Source: Nepenthes gracilis
Lineage: Eukaryota > Streptophyta > Magnoliopsida > Caryophyllales > Nepenthaceae
Assembly (NCBI GenBank): GCA_033239525.1
Contig: BSYO01000025.1
Location: 5,862,001-5,926,000 of the forward strand
Length of the DNA stretch: 64,000 nucleotides
Direction of reading: 5' to 3'
The notes under the pieces were generated by a model that saw only the letters and a program-made list of their open reading frames with translations, was not told the origin of the DNA and made no database searches. The position numbers and the translations under genes were made by a program. How positions within the stretch are numbered: position 1 is the stretch's first letter; each line of letters begins with the position of its first letter. This document shows positions 1-12,365 of this stretch, in pieces.

Positions 1-2157
1 ATCGACGTTCAATATATAAAAACAAAGTCTCTACTTAGTGAGAAAGGGGCCACATGCATTGAGAAAGAGAGAACATATTCTATACTCTTACTACAAGTCA
101 TCTCTTACTTTACTTTCCTGATTCTTGAAACCAAATCCTCTAAATTCAATCAATCTCCCCTTATTTCCATTTTTTTAATCTTTCAATTTCTTTGAAATAT
201 TAGTCATTTTAATTTTTAATAGAAATATCTAATAGCACTTTAACTACACACTATATTTATGTTTAACAACATCCGCAATAATAATAACCTAACTGTAACA
301 ACCAATAGGAATACAAATTTTCAATAGCCTAGCCAAATAAGGCCTAAGTCAATAGAAGTGTGACATGTTTGCTTGTGTACAACCCATAAATTTTAAAAAG
401 ATTCGACTAAAAATAATGATAGATTTCAGATAATAAACCATCACTTCTTCTCCTTTCATTCTCTTCTTTCCTCTAGTGTTTTCTCTAGAATTTTCAAATG
501 AAACTACTGGAAGAATTGTGCTAAACTACACAACTACACTCCATTTATTAAAAAGATCCATCTGTAACTTAGGGAAAATTCGGGCACCGTCTTTGAGCTC
601 AATGTCCACTTATTACCTACTGAGAGAGACTTGTGCACAACGGTCCCATAATTTTTTGCTTGATTCTATATCACACGAACATTGAGCATTAAAATCCTGT
701 CAATTTATTGAAAGAACCCAAAGTAAGCAATGTGTGCGTGGTCTTGTGGTGGGGGAGGGGTAGTGACCCACCCCAACTGCTTGGCAATATGGGCATAATT
801 AAACTTAATGCGTAACTTGAATCTAAATATTCATCCCAATAAAATCCGGTTAAACCTTTAAACATTTTATTATGGATCCTATTTGTCATAACACTTAATA
901 AAAGGCCAGAAAATATAAGACTTACTATCCAAAATATTCACCGATTCTTAAGTTAGAATTTTTTTAAAAAAATAAATAATAAAAAGAGGTAGAAAATGAG
1001 AGATAAAAGATTTGGCTCCATAATTTTTTGAGATTTGTAAGTATATAGATGATTAATACTCAGTACTTATTTTTTTGAATGATTCTCCTCTCTTGTTAAA
1101 AAAAAAAAAAAAAGCATATTTATGACTTTATTGCGAATTTGTATATCTTTATTGAAGAGATATGGTTGCACATTAATTGAAAAGTTATGTTAATTGAGAA
1201 CTAAATAATCCAAATGTTATATAAGCTCTAAGTTTAACACATATTAGTCGGGTGCATTATTCACCTGATTCGACTGTTCATCCTTTAATTCATATAATTA
1301 TTCATTAAAATTAACTGTTTACATTTTTTAACTAACTAATCATTCAATATCTTGGTCTTTTATGTTATTAGTAGCCCAGCAATTCAACAATTTGATCACT
1401 TAGTCATTCGATCGGATTTTTTGTTTAAAACTTAACAATTCGATTGATTTATATTTTTTTATGAGCTTATGATTTGAGAGACCCACATATCAATTGGTCG
1501 GATTGATCTTATCTTAAAATGTACCAAACAAAATTAAAATTATGACAGATGAGACAGATGTATTTCTACACATGACAATTAGTCTAGTCAATAAAATTTC
1601 TTGACATTGTTTCATGAAACTTTAAGACAAAACCTCACATGATTGGTCCTTTATTTTGATTCTATGTAACAAATTTGACCCATCTGAAAAAGTTATAATA
1701 TTAGAAGAAAACTTACCATAATTTGACTCTACTTTTTTAAAGAATATTTAGTCTAAATTTGACCCGGCTAAACCTACGATAATATTAGTCTCTCTCTATT
1801 ATGATAGATCCTCATTACATTTTAAAGTAATGAATGAATTAAGATTCGTTTATCAAAATATCCTTTAACGATCAAGTTAGTAAATTTTTCTAAGAAATCA
1901 AAATATGAGAGAGATTGAGAGGATGAGAGAGAATAAATTAAGGATTTGACTTCATATTTTTTTGAAATAACAAGTAAGTTAGAGGGTAATGCTCTATTCA
2001 TTATTTCTTAGAATCCATTCTTGTTTTTAGAAAAATAAGATCTATGTATATTCAAGATACCATGTTGATAGTTTTCGAAAGATGTATAACTAAGCAAGAT
2101 CTAAGTAGTTAGATCAGTTAAAAATCGGATAATTTAACTACTATTGTACTTCATACG
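1..2157. other. AT-rich intergenic DNA, no gene seen
   Basis: About 2.1 kb of AT-rich sequence with short homopolymer runs (for example a run of A near 1100-1115). The open frames are short, AT-driven and match nothing I recognise. No RNA gene or mobile-element terminus is visible before the LTR that begins near 2158. Confidence 0.6.
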
Positions 2158-3122
2158 TGATGTGGACGGTAACAATGGGCCGACATAGTACAAAGATCCA
2201 CAGACTCAATGGTAGGCCCAGAAGGCATTTGACCCATGAGCCCAATAGTCAATCAACACTGTTGATCGGAATAGTGCCCCGATTGGCCAATTTGCCCAAG
2301 CCGGCCACGGCCCAATTCGGGTGGCCCACAGTGCTCTCTCCATACGCTAAAAATTACTTGCCTTAATAGCAAGCATCCTAAATATTGCCATAAATCGCGA
2401 TCCCTTCAGGAATGACAACTCTTAACTCAATAGATCTCTCATAATGGCAGTCCCAATATTCACCGCATACAGCATCTTCTTAAGGAGGGAAGGAATCTCC
2501 TTGATTATTCACGATTGCCTTAATTAGCACCCACAATCCACTTACCAGCCCACCAAATCTACACAAGCCAGTTGGCAACCAACCTTGACGTTAAAGTAAG
2601 GCTGAGTTGGATCAGAGCCTATAAAAATCCCCTTGAGAAAGACTGCAAGGGCATGTCCACATTTACTCTAATTTCAGCCCTCAAACGCTAACGTTCCCAC
2701 TCAAACAAGCTCACAAAACACTCCTTCTAAGAGCTCTCAAGAGACCACACTTTGTCTGCAGAATCTCCCGAGAATTCCTTTACAATTCTCACCCCCTTCA
2801 ATATTAAAGCCGATCCCATGAGTACACTACCACAAAGCCTCTCCATGTCGAGCATAACCTTCAAGCTAGACTCAAAAATCCTCTCTCTTGCATAATTACT
2901 CATACCCTTTTATCATTGTATTTTTTATCTCATGCGGAAAATTACTGACTTGAGCATTAGAAGATAAATTAGGAAGTAAGTCTCACTAATCATCTAACCT
3001 CTCGTTTTGAGTTGTGTATGCAGAATCCAAGCTAAGGAATATGGAGACCGGACCTGCTCCATTTTGACTTGAAGACCAAGCGACACCCAAATCCATCAGT
3101 AATTCGGATCTAGGATACATCA
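2158..3122 (+). repeat. 5' LTR of element A
   Basis: The right edge (GGATACATCA, ending at 3122) directly precedes the PBS-like sequence and matches the LTR end of element E (GGTACGCATCA on its coding strand). The left edge is placed at the TGATGTGG at 2158, by analogy with the TGATGGGTAC-like LTR starts of B, D and E. About 965 bp with a TATA box near 2620. The left edge is the less certain one because no second LTR is available for comparison. Confidence 0.65.
2620..2627 (+). promoter_or_regulatory. TATA box of element A LTR
   Basis: TATAAAAA within a GC-richer stretch, about 500 bp upstream of the LTR end. It is the natural candidate for the U3/R promoter. Elements B, C and D have TATA boxes at comparable LTR positions. 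Confidence 0.5.
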
Positions 3123-3141
3123 TTAGCACCATCTGTGAGAC
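3123..3141 (+). other. Primer-binding-site region, element A
   Basis: TTAGCACCATCTGTGAGAC aligns with TTGGCGCCGTCGTGTGGG of element C and the corresponding sites of B and D. It sits immediately after the LTR end, as expected for a tRNA primer site. It carries C-to-T type differences. I do not assign the tRNA. Confidence 0.6.
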
Positions 3142-3182
3142 GGCGAGCAAAAAGCCTAACCACCATCCACGCAAAAGCAAGC

Positions 3183-4690
3183 ATAGTGAACACTAGAACC
3201 CATACAAGTGCTTCGGCCAAGGATGTCCCCCATGGTGATGAATCCTCTGCGGGTAGCCATGTGGAGGAGCAACCAGCATCCTTCACGTAGGCACTCACCG
3301 ACCGAGTAGATAATATATCCCAAATGCTTCAGACCTTGTGTGTGCACTGGCTAGGGACTCCTTCCTCCACTACCCGCACTTCAGCATCAAGATGAGAAAG
3401 CCTAAGGAAGAAGTGACTGGCCCATAAGTTAGGATGCCTAGACAACCTCACTACTCGAGCGGCTTCGAGCAACAGGATCCAATCCCATTTGGAGGGTCGA
3501 CTCGATCGCAAGACTTTGGACGAGAGCCCAGAGTGGCAAAATCTTCATTAGTCACGTGATGAGCAGAGCCCACGGGTCTGAGAGGGAGCCTCGTGCAATA
3601 TCCAATCGACCGGCGGCAACAGCCAGTCGGCCTCATATCGCTCACAAACCACTCAAAGTTGAGGACCTACCTTAACACAAAAAGGGATGCATTCTCTCCC
3701 CGGGTGGAGGAAGAAGTAGAAAAGATATGGCAACTCATGTTCAAGAGAGACGCTAACAGACGCTATGCATATCTAAGATGATCACTATTCATGATAGAGA
3801 TCTGGATGCAACCACTCCCCTAGAAGTTTAAGATGATGGCCTTGGAATCCTATGATGGAATCACTGACTCTATAGACCACCTGGACCACTTCCTCACTCT
3901 GCTAAGTTTTTAGGGCCTAGGCAAGGCCGCTATATGCCTATACTTTCTACTGACCCTAAGAGGGGATGCCTAGATTTGGTTCTATCGCATGCTGTCAAAT
4001 TCAATCCAGATATTTCAAAAGCTCACCGAGAGCTTCTTGACTTAATTCACCTCCAACCGAAGGGAGGAAAGGCAGTCCTAGCATCTTGCCCATATTAAGT
4101 AAGGACCAAATGAAAGTTTGAGGAGCTTCTTGGCTTGGTTTATTGGGGAGGCCTGTTGGATACCCCAATTGACTGACAAGGTGAAGATGAGTGCCTTCAT
4201 ATTAAATTTGGAGTCGGGTGATTTTTTTCAAAGATCTGGTCCACAAGGATCACCAGACCTTCCATGAAATTGAGGCTATCACCCGAGCTTACATGGTGGC
4301 CAAAGAGGACAATAAGGCCAAGCGACCAAAGCACAAGGACACCCTCCACTGGGGACCACTAGGAGGAAGAAAGAGAAACAAAGATATTTTAACTCTCAGG
4401 ATCAGAGGAAGCAGTATAGGGTGTATCCGAGGGCCCGAAGGAAGTTCGGACTCTTGAACCTGACCCCTCTAAATGACTCCCGGACCAACATTCATATGCA
4501 GATATGGGAAGAAAAAATTTTAAAGTAGTCTAAGTCGGACAAGAACCCAGAGGGAGGAGATTAGATAAAATATTGTCACTACCATCGATCTTCGGGGGCA
4601 CAACACAAAGGCCTGTCAGACCCTATAGAAAGAAATTGAAGAATTTGTCCGAAGGGGGCACCTGACCAAGTTCTTTTGGAACCCAGAGTA
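3183..4690 (+). pseudogene. gag of element A (broken)
   Basis: The expected start lies 60 nt after the LTR and reads ATA-GTG-AAC-ACT-AGA, that is VNTR preceded by ATA instead of ATG, so the start codon itself is mutated. The retrotransposon gag core (PF03732-like) is recognisable at about 3820-4200: YDGITDSIDHLDHF, then a stretch equivalent to LTLRGDAxxWFY. The C-terminal part around 4440-4690 has LTPLNDSRTNI and a degenerate zinc-knuckle-like segment. Several in-frame stops interrupt it. The product would be a capsid-like protein; no functional protein can be made. Confidence 0.8.
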
Positions 4691-4829
4691 AGGGCCTAGT
4701 GGAGCAGGAAAAGAACGACAGTGTAGTAGCGGCCAAGAAATCGAGTCGTGGTTGGAGTGGTTAAGATGGTGGCAACCTAGTCGAACCACTCATCAGACCA
4801 ACTCGATATAGCTTCAAAGAAACCGATGA

Positions 4830-5420
4830 TAGAAAATAGGGACAATGTCATTAACTTTAGCAAAAAGATATATCACACGTAATGAGTCCTCACTCTGACC
4901 CTTTGGTTGTATCTACATTCATTTCAGATGATAATGTCCACTACCAGCTGAAATGACTCTTTTTCGATAATAAAAATTCATGTAATTTATTTTACATGGA
5001 TGCTTATTTTAAATTGGGATTAAAAAAAGTCAACTAAGACCGGCTAAGCGGCCCCCCTATGGATTGGACAATGAGCTGGTGTCCATCCAAGGAACTATTC
5101 AGCTAGAAATCACCTTGGGAACATACCCCAGGATGGCATCTTGCGTACTGACGTTCCTGGTAGTCGACCCGCCTTCAATCTATAATGCTATCTTAGGTTG
5201 GCCCTGCTTGACCGCATTCGGGGCCCTGATGTCAATCACACATTGGAAAATGAAGTTTCATATGGCATCGGAGAGGTACTCGGTGACTAGGTAACTATTC
5301 GGATGTGCTACTTGTCCTAGGTCACTCACCCCACTCTGGATCGACAGACGGACGACTTCAATCACAGAGATGAAGCAACTCTACAACAAGCCTAAGCCAA
5401 TGAGCTAACTGACCATGTCC
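4830..5420 (+). pseudogene. Protease region of element A (broken)
   Basis: Corresponds to the retropepsin-like segment of element C (34179-34680). The segment at 5064-5294 reads LVSIQGTIQLEITLGTYPRM and ends with a YNAILGWPCL block typical of this family. The active-site stretch, DNGSS in element C, reads DNKNS here (near 4965-4980), so the catalytic glycine is lost. Frame changes separate the active site from the C-terminal part. Confidence 0.75.
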
Positions 5421-5479
5421 CTCTGGACCTTAGAGATTTGAAAAGGTGCATGCAGATAAGGGGCTCACTTGTCAGACCC

Positions 5480-6250
5480 CTACTAGACTAGCTAGTCACC
5501 TTTCTTCATTAGAATTCTAATATTTTCATATGGACTCAAGCCGATATGCCTGGAATTCTAACCAATGTGATTATTCACAAGTTGGGCCTCGATCTAAACC
5601 ATAAGCTTTCTGGCAAAAGTGGAGAAACCACTCTATCAAAAAGCTCATTGCCATCTTGGAGGAGGTGGGAAAATTATTCGATGTCGGCTTCATCAAAGAG
5701 GTCCAGTACCTAAACTGGTTCTCTAATGTCGTCCTTCTCAAGAAAAATAATAGAAAGTGACGGATGTGCATCAACTTTACTGATGTAAACAAGGCATGCT
5801 CGAAGTACTGCTTCCCGCTGCCCAAAATTGACCTACTTGTTGACACCACCTCCAGGCACGAATTGCTCAGTTTTTTGGACGCAGACTCCGGCTATAACTA
5901 AATCTGTATGAGTCCTGAGAACAAGGAGAATACCTCCTTCATGACGGATCAAGGGAGGTATTGCTACCGGGTTATGCCCTTCAGGCTGAAAAATGTGAGC
6001 GTCATGTATAATGGCTTGAGAATAAAATATTCGAAGCCCAAATTGGCTGAAATATGGAGGTGTACGTAGACGACATACTCGTTAAAAGTAAAATCGATGA
6101 AAACCATATCTGCAACCTTAGTGAGAATTTCGGAGTACTTTGGGCACACACAATGAAGTTGAACTAGGTAAAATGCGTCTTTGGAGTATCTTTAGGGAAA
6201 TTCCTGGGTTTCACAGTTTTTCGACCGGGGAACAAAGCCAACTCCAAAAA
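5480..6250 (+). pseudogene. Reverse transcriptase of element A (broken)
   Basis: RT blocks are readable in order: a motif equivalent to MCIDFTDVNKAC near 5765, SFLDADSGYN near 5870, SFMTDQGRYCY near 5935, and VYVDDILVK near 6060-6085 with YVDD intact. Stop codons interrupt the frame (for example after SGYN). The neighbouring elements give a clean alignment for each block, so the assignment is firm although the gene is dead. Confidence 0.85.
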
Positions 6251-7340
6251 GACAAAGGCTATCATGGACATGACCCTCGTAGAAGAACGTAAAAGACGTC
6301 CAGAGAATGACCGAGAGGCTTGCAGCTCCCTCCCGCTTCCTAGCTAACTTCGGAGATAAGTATCTTCCCTTCTTCAAAGCCTTGAGAGGGACGAAGACAA
6401 ATGACTTCTAGTAGACGGTCGACTATCAAGCTGCCTTTGAGGAGCTAAAGAAGTACCTAGCCAATCCCCCTTTCCTAAATCACCAATAGAAGGCAAGGGG
6501 CTGAGCCTCTACTTGGCAGTTTTAGAGGCGACGCTAAGCTCTATTTTAATCCGACAAAAATTTGACATGTAGCTGTTGGTCTACTATATTAGCAAGACTT
6601 TAACAGGCACCAAGATTAGCTACATGCACACTAAGAAGGTCACACTGGTGCTCATCTATTCAGCCAGAAAAATATGACCCTACTTCCAAGCTTATAAAAT
6701 AGTTATCTTGACTGACCAACCATTAACAAAAATCTTATAGAAACCTGACATATTTGGACGGTTAGTCAAGTGGGCCATTGACTAGTCAAGTGGGCCATTG
6801 ACTTGGCCGAATTCGGCATAGAGTTCAAGCCAAGGGCACCCGTAAAGGGCAGGCCCTGGAGGACTTTCTTAACAAAACACGACCTCGGTTCATGACACCT
6901 CTCACCCCAGTGATGTCGACCGTCGCTTTGAGTCAAAATGGACCCTCTACATGTATAGATCATCGACTCACTCTGGTAGCGGAGTTGGAGTGATTCTGAG
7001 GACCCCTGACGAACTGGAGGTGAGATACTCATTGAAGCACGGGTTCCTAGCTACCAACAACGTTGTCGAATATGAAGCCCTGCTCGTCAAGTTATGTCTT
7101 GTAAAGGAATGTTCAACAAGGCATGTAACCATCCACAGTGACTTAAAATTAACTGTCAACCAAATTTGCATAAATTTCTAGGTGCTGAGCCCTCTGCTCT
7201 CGAAATACCTCACTAAGGTAAGAAGTATGGCCCAGCAGTTTGACAAGGTCAAAATGGTACACATCCTGAGAATGGACAATTAGAAGGTTGACTAGCTCGC
7301 AAGGGTAGCTGCGGCCGAAAGCCTAGAGCACTATTCAAAA
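6251..7340 (+). pseudogene. RT connection and RNase H of element A (broken)
   Basis: The stretch equivalent to TERLAAPSRFLANFGDKYLPFFKAL near 6310-6385 is the RT thumb/connection. RNase H is seen near 6940-7170, with the EYEALLVKLCLVKECS block carrying the catalytic glutamate, and a later SDLKLTVNQ block. A 20-bp tandem duplication (6764-6783 and 6784-6803) lies in the linker. Stops and frameshifts throughout. Confidence 0.75.
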
Positions 7341-7369
7341 GACATGTGGAATGTCCTATTGGAGGTACT

Positions 7370-8650
7370 ATAAGTATAGAAGAACCCGAAGCACTACAAG
7401 TCTCCGACTGTGAAAGTTGGATGTTACCCTATTGGAGGCATATTACAGGCAGATCCTTGCAAGAAAATCCTAACGACACTAAACACGTAAAGAGGATGGC
7501 CGGCTGGTACGTCATCGTGAATAGAAGGTTATATTGCCAAGGGTACTTCACCCCATACTTATGATGCCTCACACCAGAGGAGGCCGATTACATGTTAAGC
7601 AAGGTGCATCTCAACATATGTGGGTCGCACATTAGAGCCAAAAACCTCACCTTCAAGATAATGTGCTAAGGTATATATTGGCCCATGATGAAGAGAGACG
7701 CAATGGACTTCGTGAAGAAGTGCAAAAACTGCTAGATCCATGGCAACATGCCCTATTAGCCACCCACAGAGCTGAGGACCCTTCTGGCCCCTTAGCCATT
7801 TGCGCAATAGGGGGTCAACATACTCAAACCCTTTTCCATCACGTCGGGGCAAATAAAGTTCATCATAGTGGGCATTGACTACTTCACAAAGTGGGCAGAA
7901 GTCTCCCCATTAGCTCGATTATTGAGCAAAATGCGACAGAGTTTGTTCTGTAGAATATCGTCTGTAGATTTAGGATTTCCAAGGTAATCGTGATCGACAA
8001 CGTAAACCAATTCACCGGTAAGCGCTTAGCAAAATACTGCGGGAGTTTGGGCATTCGGTTAGTCTAGACCTCAATCGCCTACCCCTAAACAAATGGATAG
8101 GTGGATATTACTAAGAAAATCCTATTGCACAGACTGAAGACCAAACTAAAAGATGCTGGGAGTTCCTGAGCAGACAAGCTGCCCTCCATGTTATGGTCAT
8201 ACCGGAAGACACCAAAGAAGCCAACACGTGAGATGCCATTCAATCTATGCTATGGAACCGAGGTCGTCATCCCAATCGAGATAGGACTACCTAGACTCTA
8301 GGTCGAGAGATTCGACCCGCTCAACAACTCCCAACGACTTAGAGAGCATCTCGACCTACTTGAAGAGGTATGAGACATGGCCAAACTATGTATAGCAGCC
8401 TATCAGTAGCAGATAGCCCCGTGCTACAACAAAAGGGTGAAGGCTCGCCAATTTGAGGTGGGGGACCTGGTTCTACGAAGTATAAAGGTCACGGGCAAGA
8501 ACACTAATAGGAATAAGCTCTTCCCGAACTAGGAGAGCTCATTCCTTGTTTTAGCTATCTTGCAGAACGGGGTATATAAGCATCAAGTCTAGAATGAAAA
8601 TTGGTCATGAGGATGTGGAATGCCATCCACCTAAAAAGGATTACCAGTAA
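7370..8650 (+). pseudogene. Integrase of element A (broken)
   Basis: The order matches elements B-D: a linker with WMLPYWRHI, an HHCC-type zinc region around 7600-7740, a catalytic-core segment equivalent to GIDYFTKWAEVSPLARL near 7870-7920, then a C-terminal segment resembling NKLFPN..SSFLVLAILQNGVYK near 8510-8580. The end is the TAA at 8648-8650, after a sequence equivalent to WNAIHLKKDYQ with a one-base shift. Many stops. Confidence 0.8.
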
Positions 8651-8857
8651 TATTTTACTGAACCTAGGTAGGTCTAGCTTATATTATCGAGCAAACTTGT
8701 AAAAGTGTATCACGTTTAATAAAACGATTTGTTTGCTTGTTTATTGTTAATTGTCTTTTCTTATTTATCTAACCATATAAATGCTTGTGTGACGTTGCAT
8801 AAATTTGAGCAACCTAGGCTGCCCCTAAATTGGACAAATCTTCATCTGCACGTTACT

Positions 8858-9067
8858 AAACCTCAGTCCCGCACCTAGCAGCCCATATGTAGTCAACCTT
8901 GAAACTCGGTCCCACACTAAGCGGCCCATATGCGGTCGAATTTGAACCTTACTCTCACACTGAGAGCCCATACACGATCAAACTTGAACCCCAGTCCCGT
9001 ATCGAGAGGTTCATATGGAGTCGAATATAAACTTCAGTCTAGCACCAAGTGGTCCATGCACGGTTGG
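8858..9067 (+). repeat. Minisatellite in 3' spacer of element A (5 units, 42-44 bp)
   Basis: Units start at about 8858, 8902, 8945, 8987 and 9029. Each runs AAAC-YY-GTCCC, then AGCGGCCCATATG-like sequence, then GGTCGAA-TTTG. It lies between the pol stop and where the accessory ORF would be. The same unit type occurs at the matching place in B and D. Confidence 0.75.
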
Positions 9068-9750
9068 ATACTAAAACCTTAGGGGGTTTTTTAGCATACA
9101 TGCGATGAACCCCCATTAGGGATAAGCACTCTCGGCTCACTTTTTTGTTTTTTTCCCCTTTTAGATGATACAATAGAGTTAGTTCCCGACAAAAAGGAGT
9201 AGATTCATCCTAGCCAGTAGACTTTTGGAAGACTTAAAGCTATCTTGAAGATATTTAGGGGAGCTTCAAAGCCTATTTTGGGAGTCTGATCAGTTTGAAA
9301 GTAATTACCTGATTTTGTGGATGGATATTGTATATAAATGTCATAGTATGTTATAAATTTTGTTGGAACAGTATGTATGCTTCTGCAGGTTTATATTATG
9401 GGCATAGTTCTGCTTCCGCTATCTGCTTTTGGATTCAGTACAGGTCCTAGACGACATCTCTTACATGAAATTGGATATAGTGGATTAGAATGTTGAATTA
9501 AAGCCATGGTTGTGTATATGGTGTTAGAGGATCCTGTGTCAGTGATAAAAATATGTGTTGATGTATATTATTTTGTATATTTGCATATTTTATTCAGGTT
9601 GCTTGTATCACTTTAACCAAATTTTAGAAAAAATTCTATCCGATTTCTCCTAGAAATCTAAGATGTTCTTTTGGGCTTTAGTTTCTAATATGTGTATTGA
9701 CGAAATTATCTGAGGAAAAAAATCTATTCCGTCACACGTAAGGCCCACTA
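9068..9750. other. Unassigned AT-rich segment between elements A and B
   Basis: About 680 bp without coding signal. Its right part ends with CCGTCACA (near 9737), similar to the terminus of the solo LTR at 15190, so it may be a chromovirus LTR fragment. I cannot find a matching start. The 3' LTRs of both A and B would be expected near here and neither is visible. Confidence 0.3.
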
Positions 9751-9952
9751 TCTCCGACAACGTATGGGAAGCAGACACATGGCTAGGTTAATGATGGGGT
9801 GTGCCTTTAAACTTCTCAGCCTTTTCAAATAATCTTTCTGCCTTCACTGTTCACCATTCAACCCTAAGGTTCCTCTCTCGAACCCTTTGGCTGCATTTCT
9901 ATCTTCCAACTTTCCACTCTTGCATTTTCTTTGTTCTTTTCTTCAAGCTTCC

Positions 9953-11362
9953 ATGGAGCCCGGAGTGAAAGACATTGCGTCTTCCCTTTCTCTGGCCAGC
10001 CTCGAGGCCATCTGTGTGAAATATGACATTCTAGACTCAATGGCAATGGTGGTGCCGGATGCCCATGAGAGGGCTTGCAGTCCTTCTGATAACTTTATCT
10101 CCGTCTACGAAGTCCACCTCAAGAGTGGGCTTCGTTTCTCTATTCCCATGGAGTTATTCGTCATCATGAGGGAACTTTAAGTCCCCTTTGCCAGGCTACA
10201 GCTTAATGCCATCAGGTATCTTGTGTCTCTCTGTGTCTTTGCTCGCTGCCATGGTAAACTGCTTAAGGTCTCCATGGTGAAAGTTATGTTCGGTTTAACT
10301 CATAACCAAGACTGGATAGTTGCTACTTCACATCCTGAGTTTGCTGTTATGAGTTGTAGAAATCCCAATTCCACTAAGAGGTAGAAGGACAAGTTTTTTT
10401 TCTTGAGAATTGGTGAGAACTGGGCCCTCTCCAATGTTTGGGGCAATGTGGTGGCTGAGCAATGCTCGGACGCCACCAACGAGGAGAGGAGGGCAGCCAA
10501 GGTGGTCATGTACTTAGTGCTGGCCAACCTTAGTACATTTAATGAGAATAAGATGAACATCTGACTGCAGCCTGATAACTTGGCGATGGTCAAGTGGGGG
10601 ACCCAATCCGAGGGCTCTCGCACCCCTATTGCTCCTCTTGCAAAGAAGAAGGAGAAGAAGTTAAAGAAGGAGAGATCTCTGAGGATCGAGGAGCCATCCG
10701 AGCGGCCAAGGAAGAGTCATTGACTGAGACTTTGAAGTGTCCGATGACCACTGTTGCATCCTCCTCATCTGATGAAGACGATGCCCTGATTGAGCATCTT
10801 GTGAGGAGGTCGAGACCTTCGCTGGCGGAACTAGTCCAAGGAGTTGCAGGTGTTGGACTTTCAGTTATTGCTAAGTCCTTTGGGCAGCCTTCTAAGCCCA
10901 CGGACCTGTCGGCGGAAATACTTGTTGCCCAGCCTCGCCTTGATGATCCAATGCCTGATATCCCTTCTATTTTTATTAGTGAGGTCTCGGAGTGGATTGA
11001 TAACCCATCCAAAAACACTACTGAGGGACAGGCAGTGAGGGAGGCTGAGGAAAGTCGTGTCGCGAAGCTGCCTACTGCAGAGACTGCTGAGCTCCCTTGC
11101 CTTGTAATCCAATAATGACTCCGTATGCTGCCCCTAAGGAGCCCCTGGTCGAGATGGCAAAGAGATTTCACGTGTAGCTGAAGCACAGACTGGGGCCGAG
11201 GATTATTCTAAAGCAGCTGAGCCCCAAGTCTTGGATGAAGCTGCTTCTGCGCCCGATGCCAAAGTTGAGGTTTCTATGGTGCAAGAGGCTACGGTCACAG
11301 AGCCAGAGGAGCCAGAAGCTCCTAGAGAGGAGAGCACTTCAAGGAGCTCTTTTGTGACCAAG
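9953..11362 (+). pseudogene. Accessory ORF of element B, copy 1, exon 1 (Transposase_28-like domain, broken)
   Basis: Starts MEPGVKDIASS at 9953. Residues 40-110 (NFISVYEVHLKSGLRFSIP, then ARLQLNAIRYLVSLCVFA) match the Transposase_28 'putative gypsy type transposon' domain, also clear in elements C and E. An in-frame TAA at about 10178 splits the domain, another stop follows near 10382, and a frameshift lies near 10715-10725. The later part is acidic and serine rich (SSSSDEDD). It ends at FVTK and a splice-donor-like GT at 11363. The ORF is antisense to the gag-pol of element B. Function unknown; this domain is known only from plant gypsy elements. Confidence 0.7.
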
Positions 11363-11440
11363 GTACTCCTTTATCCTCCTCCAAGCTTTTGTTCTCTTCG
11401 GTTCATGTCTTAATGACTTGTCTTGCTTTTTCAATTTCAG
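11363..11440 (+). other. Probable intron (78 bp, phase 0) in accessory ORF, copy 1
   Basis: AAG|GTACTCC at the left and a pyrimidine-rich tract ending TTTCAG|GAG at the right. Removing it joins FVTK to ELAGSLG in frame. The same junction is seen in copy 2 and at the matching places in elements D and E. Confidence 0.65.
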
Positions 11441-11849
11441 GAGCTAGCCGGTAGCCTTGGCATAATCATTGGTGAGGCCGGCCAGTCTTACGTAGAGTTG
11501 GAAGCTTCCAGGTCCTTAGGGGAGAGCGTCCAAAGTCTAGAGCTTGAGCTCACTGAAACCCTAAGAAGAAATTCCTCCCTTGAAGGATTGCTAAGGGAAC
11601 AGGAGTGGCTGAACATCTCCCTTAGTGGCAGGAATTTGCAGCTGGAGGAGGAGCTCAAAACCTCTCTAAAGCCCACGGGCATAGGACCAACTTTGGAGCG
11701 TAAGTACTGGGATGCCGTCAGCATGTGCTGCTGGGTCATGAGGTTTTTGGTCCCAAGTTTTCTCGTTGCCCTGTTTGATCCTCAGAATGCTAGTGCTCAG
11801 CGCAAGGATGACTTGGTTGGTCTCCCGGAAAGATGGAGGAGCCCTGGAC
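11441..11849 (+). pseudogene. Accessory ORF of element B, copy 1, exon 2 (coiled coil)
   Basis: Open from the acceptor to the solo-LTR insertion. It reads ELAGSLGIIIGEAG, then a leucine/glutamate-rich stretch with coiled-coil character (SLELELTETLRR, LEGLLREQ, LQLEEELK). Then comes KYWDAVSMCCWVMRFLVP and FDPQNASAQ, whose pattern reappears in element D as FHPKNASAS. The last codons continue after the insertion at 15191-15235. Confidence 0.65.
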
Positions 11850-12126
11850 TGTAACACCCCGAATAATTTTAATTTTTTTATTTAGTTGGGATAGTTATTT
11901 TAAATAATTTTAGATATAAAATTTTATAATTTGGGTTAAAAATATAAATTTGAAGTATATAGACTGTTAAATGGTGTTTAGATATTTTGGCCTAATAAAT
12001 TAGAATATTTGGATCAATGGGTTTAGGAATAAACGTGGGGCTACTTAATTAAATTTAGAGAGATTAATGAAATTTATTTATTTAAAAATAGATAAATAAA
12101 TAAATAATAAATATATTATAATAGTT

Positions 12127-12128
<2 letters not shown>

Positions 12129-12157
<29 letters not shown>
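12129..12157. repeat. (AAT)n microsatellite in solo LTR
   Basis: A run of TAA/AAT triplets inside the solo LTR. Confidence 0.85.
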
Positions 12158-12160
<3 letters not shown>

Positions 12161-12174
12161 CGGTAATCGGGTGA

Positions 12175-12365
12175 AGGAAAGAAGGGAAAAGAAAGAAAGA
12201 AAAGAAAACGGAAGGAAGAAGAAATAAAGGAAAGAAAGAAAAGAAAAGAAAAGGAAAATAGAAGAAAGGAGGGAAAGGAAAGAAAGAGAGGGAAGAGGGA
12301 AGAGGGAAGAGGGAAGAGGGAAGAGGGAAGAAGAGGGGGAGGAAAAGGGAGGAGAGAGAGGAAGG
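12175..12365. repeat. GA-rich tract with GGGAAGA repeats
   Basis: Almost pure purine on the plus strand, including six or so 7-bp GGGAAGA units near 12288-12332. The long minus-strand open frames here are artefacts of the tract. Confidence 0.85.

Larger units (their letters stand above)
2158..9067 (+). mobile_element. Element A: decayed Tat-like Ty3/gypsy retrotransposon
   Basis: One 5' LTR is followed by a PBS-like site, gag, protease, reverse transcriptase, RNase H and integrase in Ty3/gypsy order, all on the plus strand, ending in a minisatellite spacer. Every coding domain is broken by in-frame stops, many of them TAG or TAA where the other elements keep an amino acid, with a few frameshifts. 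No 3' LTR and no accessory ORF in the expected antisense orientation are found, so the 3' end is missing. The closest relatives in the window are elements B, C, D and E. The assignment to the Tat/Retand group rests on shared domain order, LTR/PBS sequence and the 3' spacer type. Confidence 0.85.

Noticed and set aside
2157..2366. Short open frame at the left edge of the element A LTR
   Set aside because: Within the LTR and without protein features.
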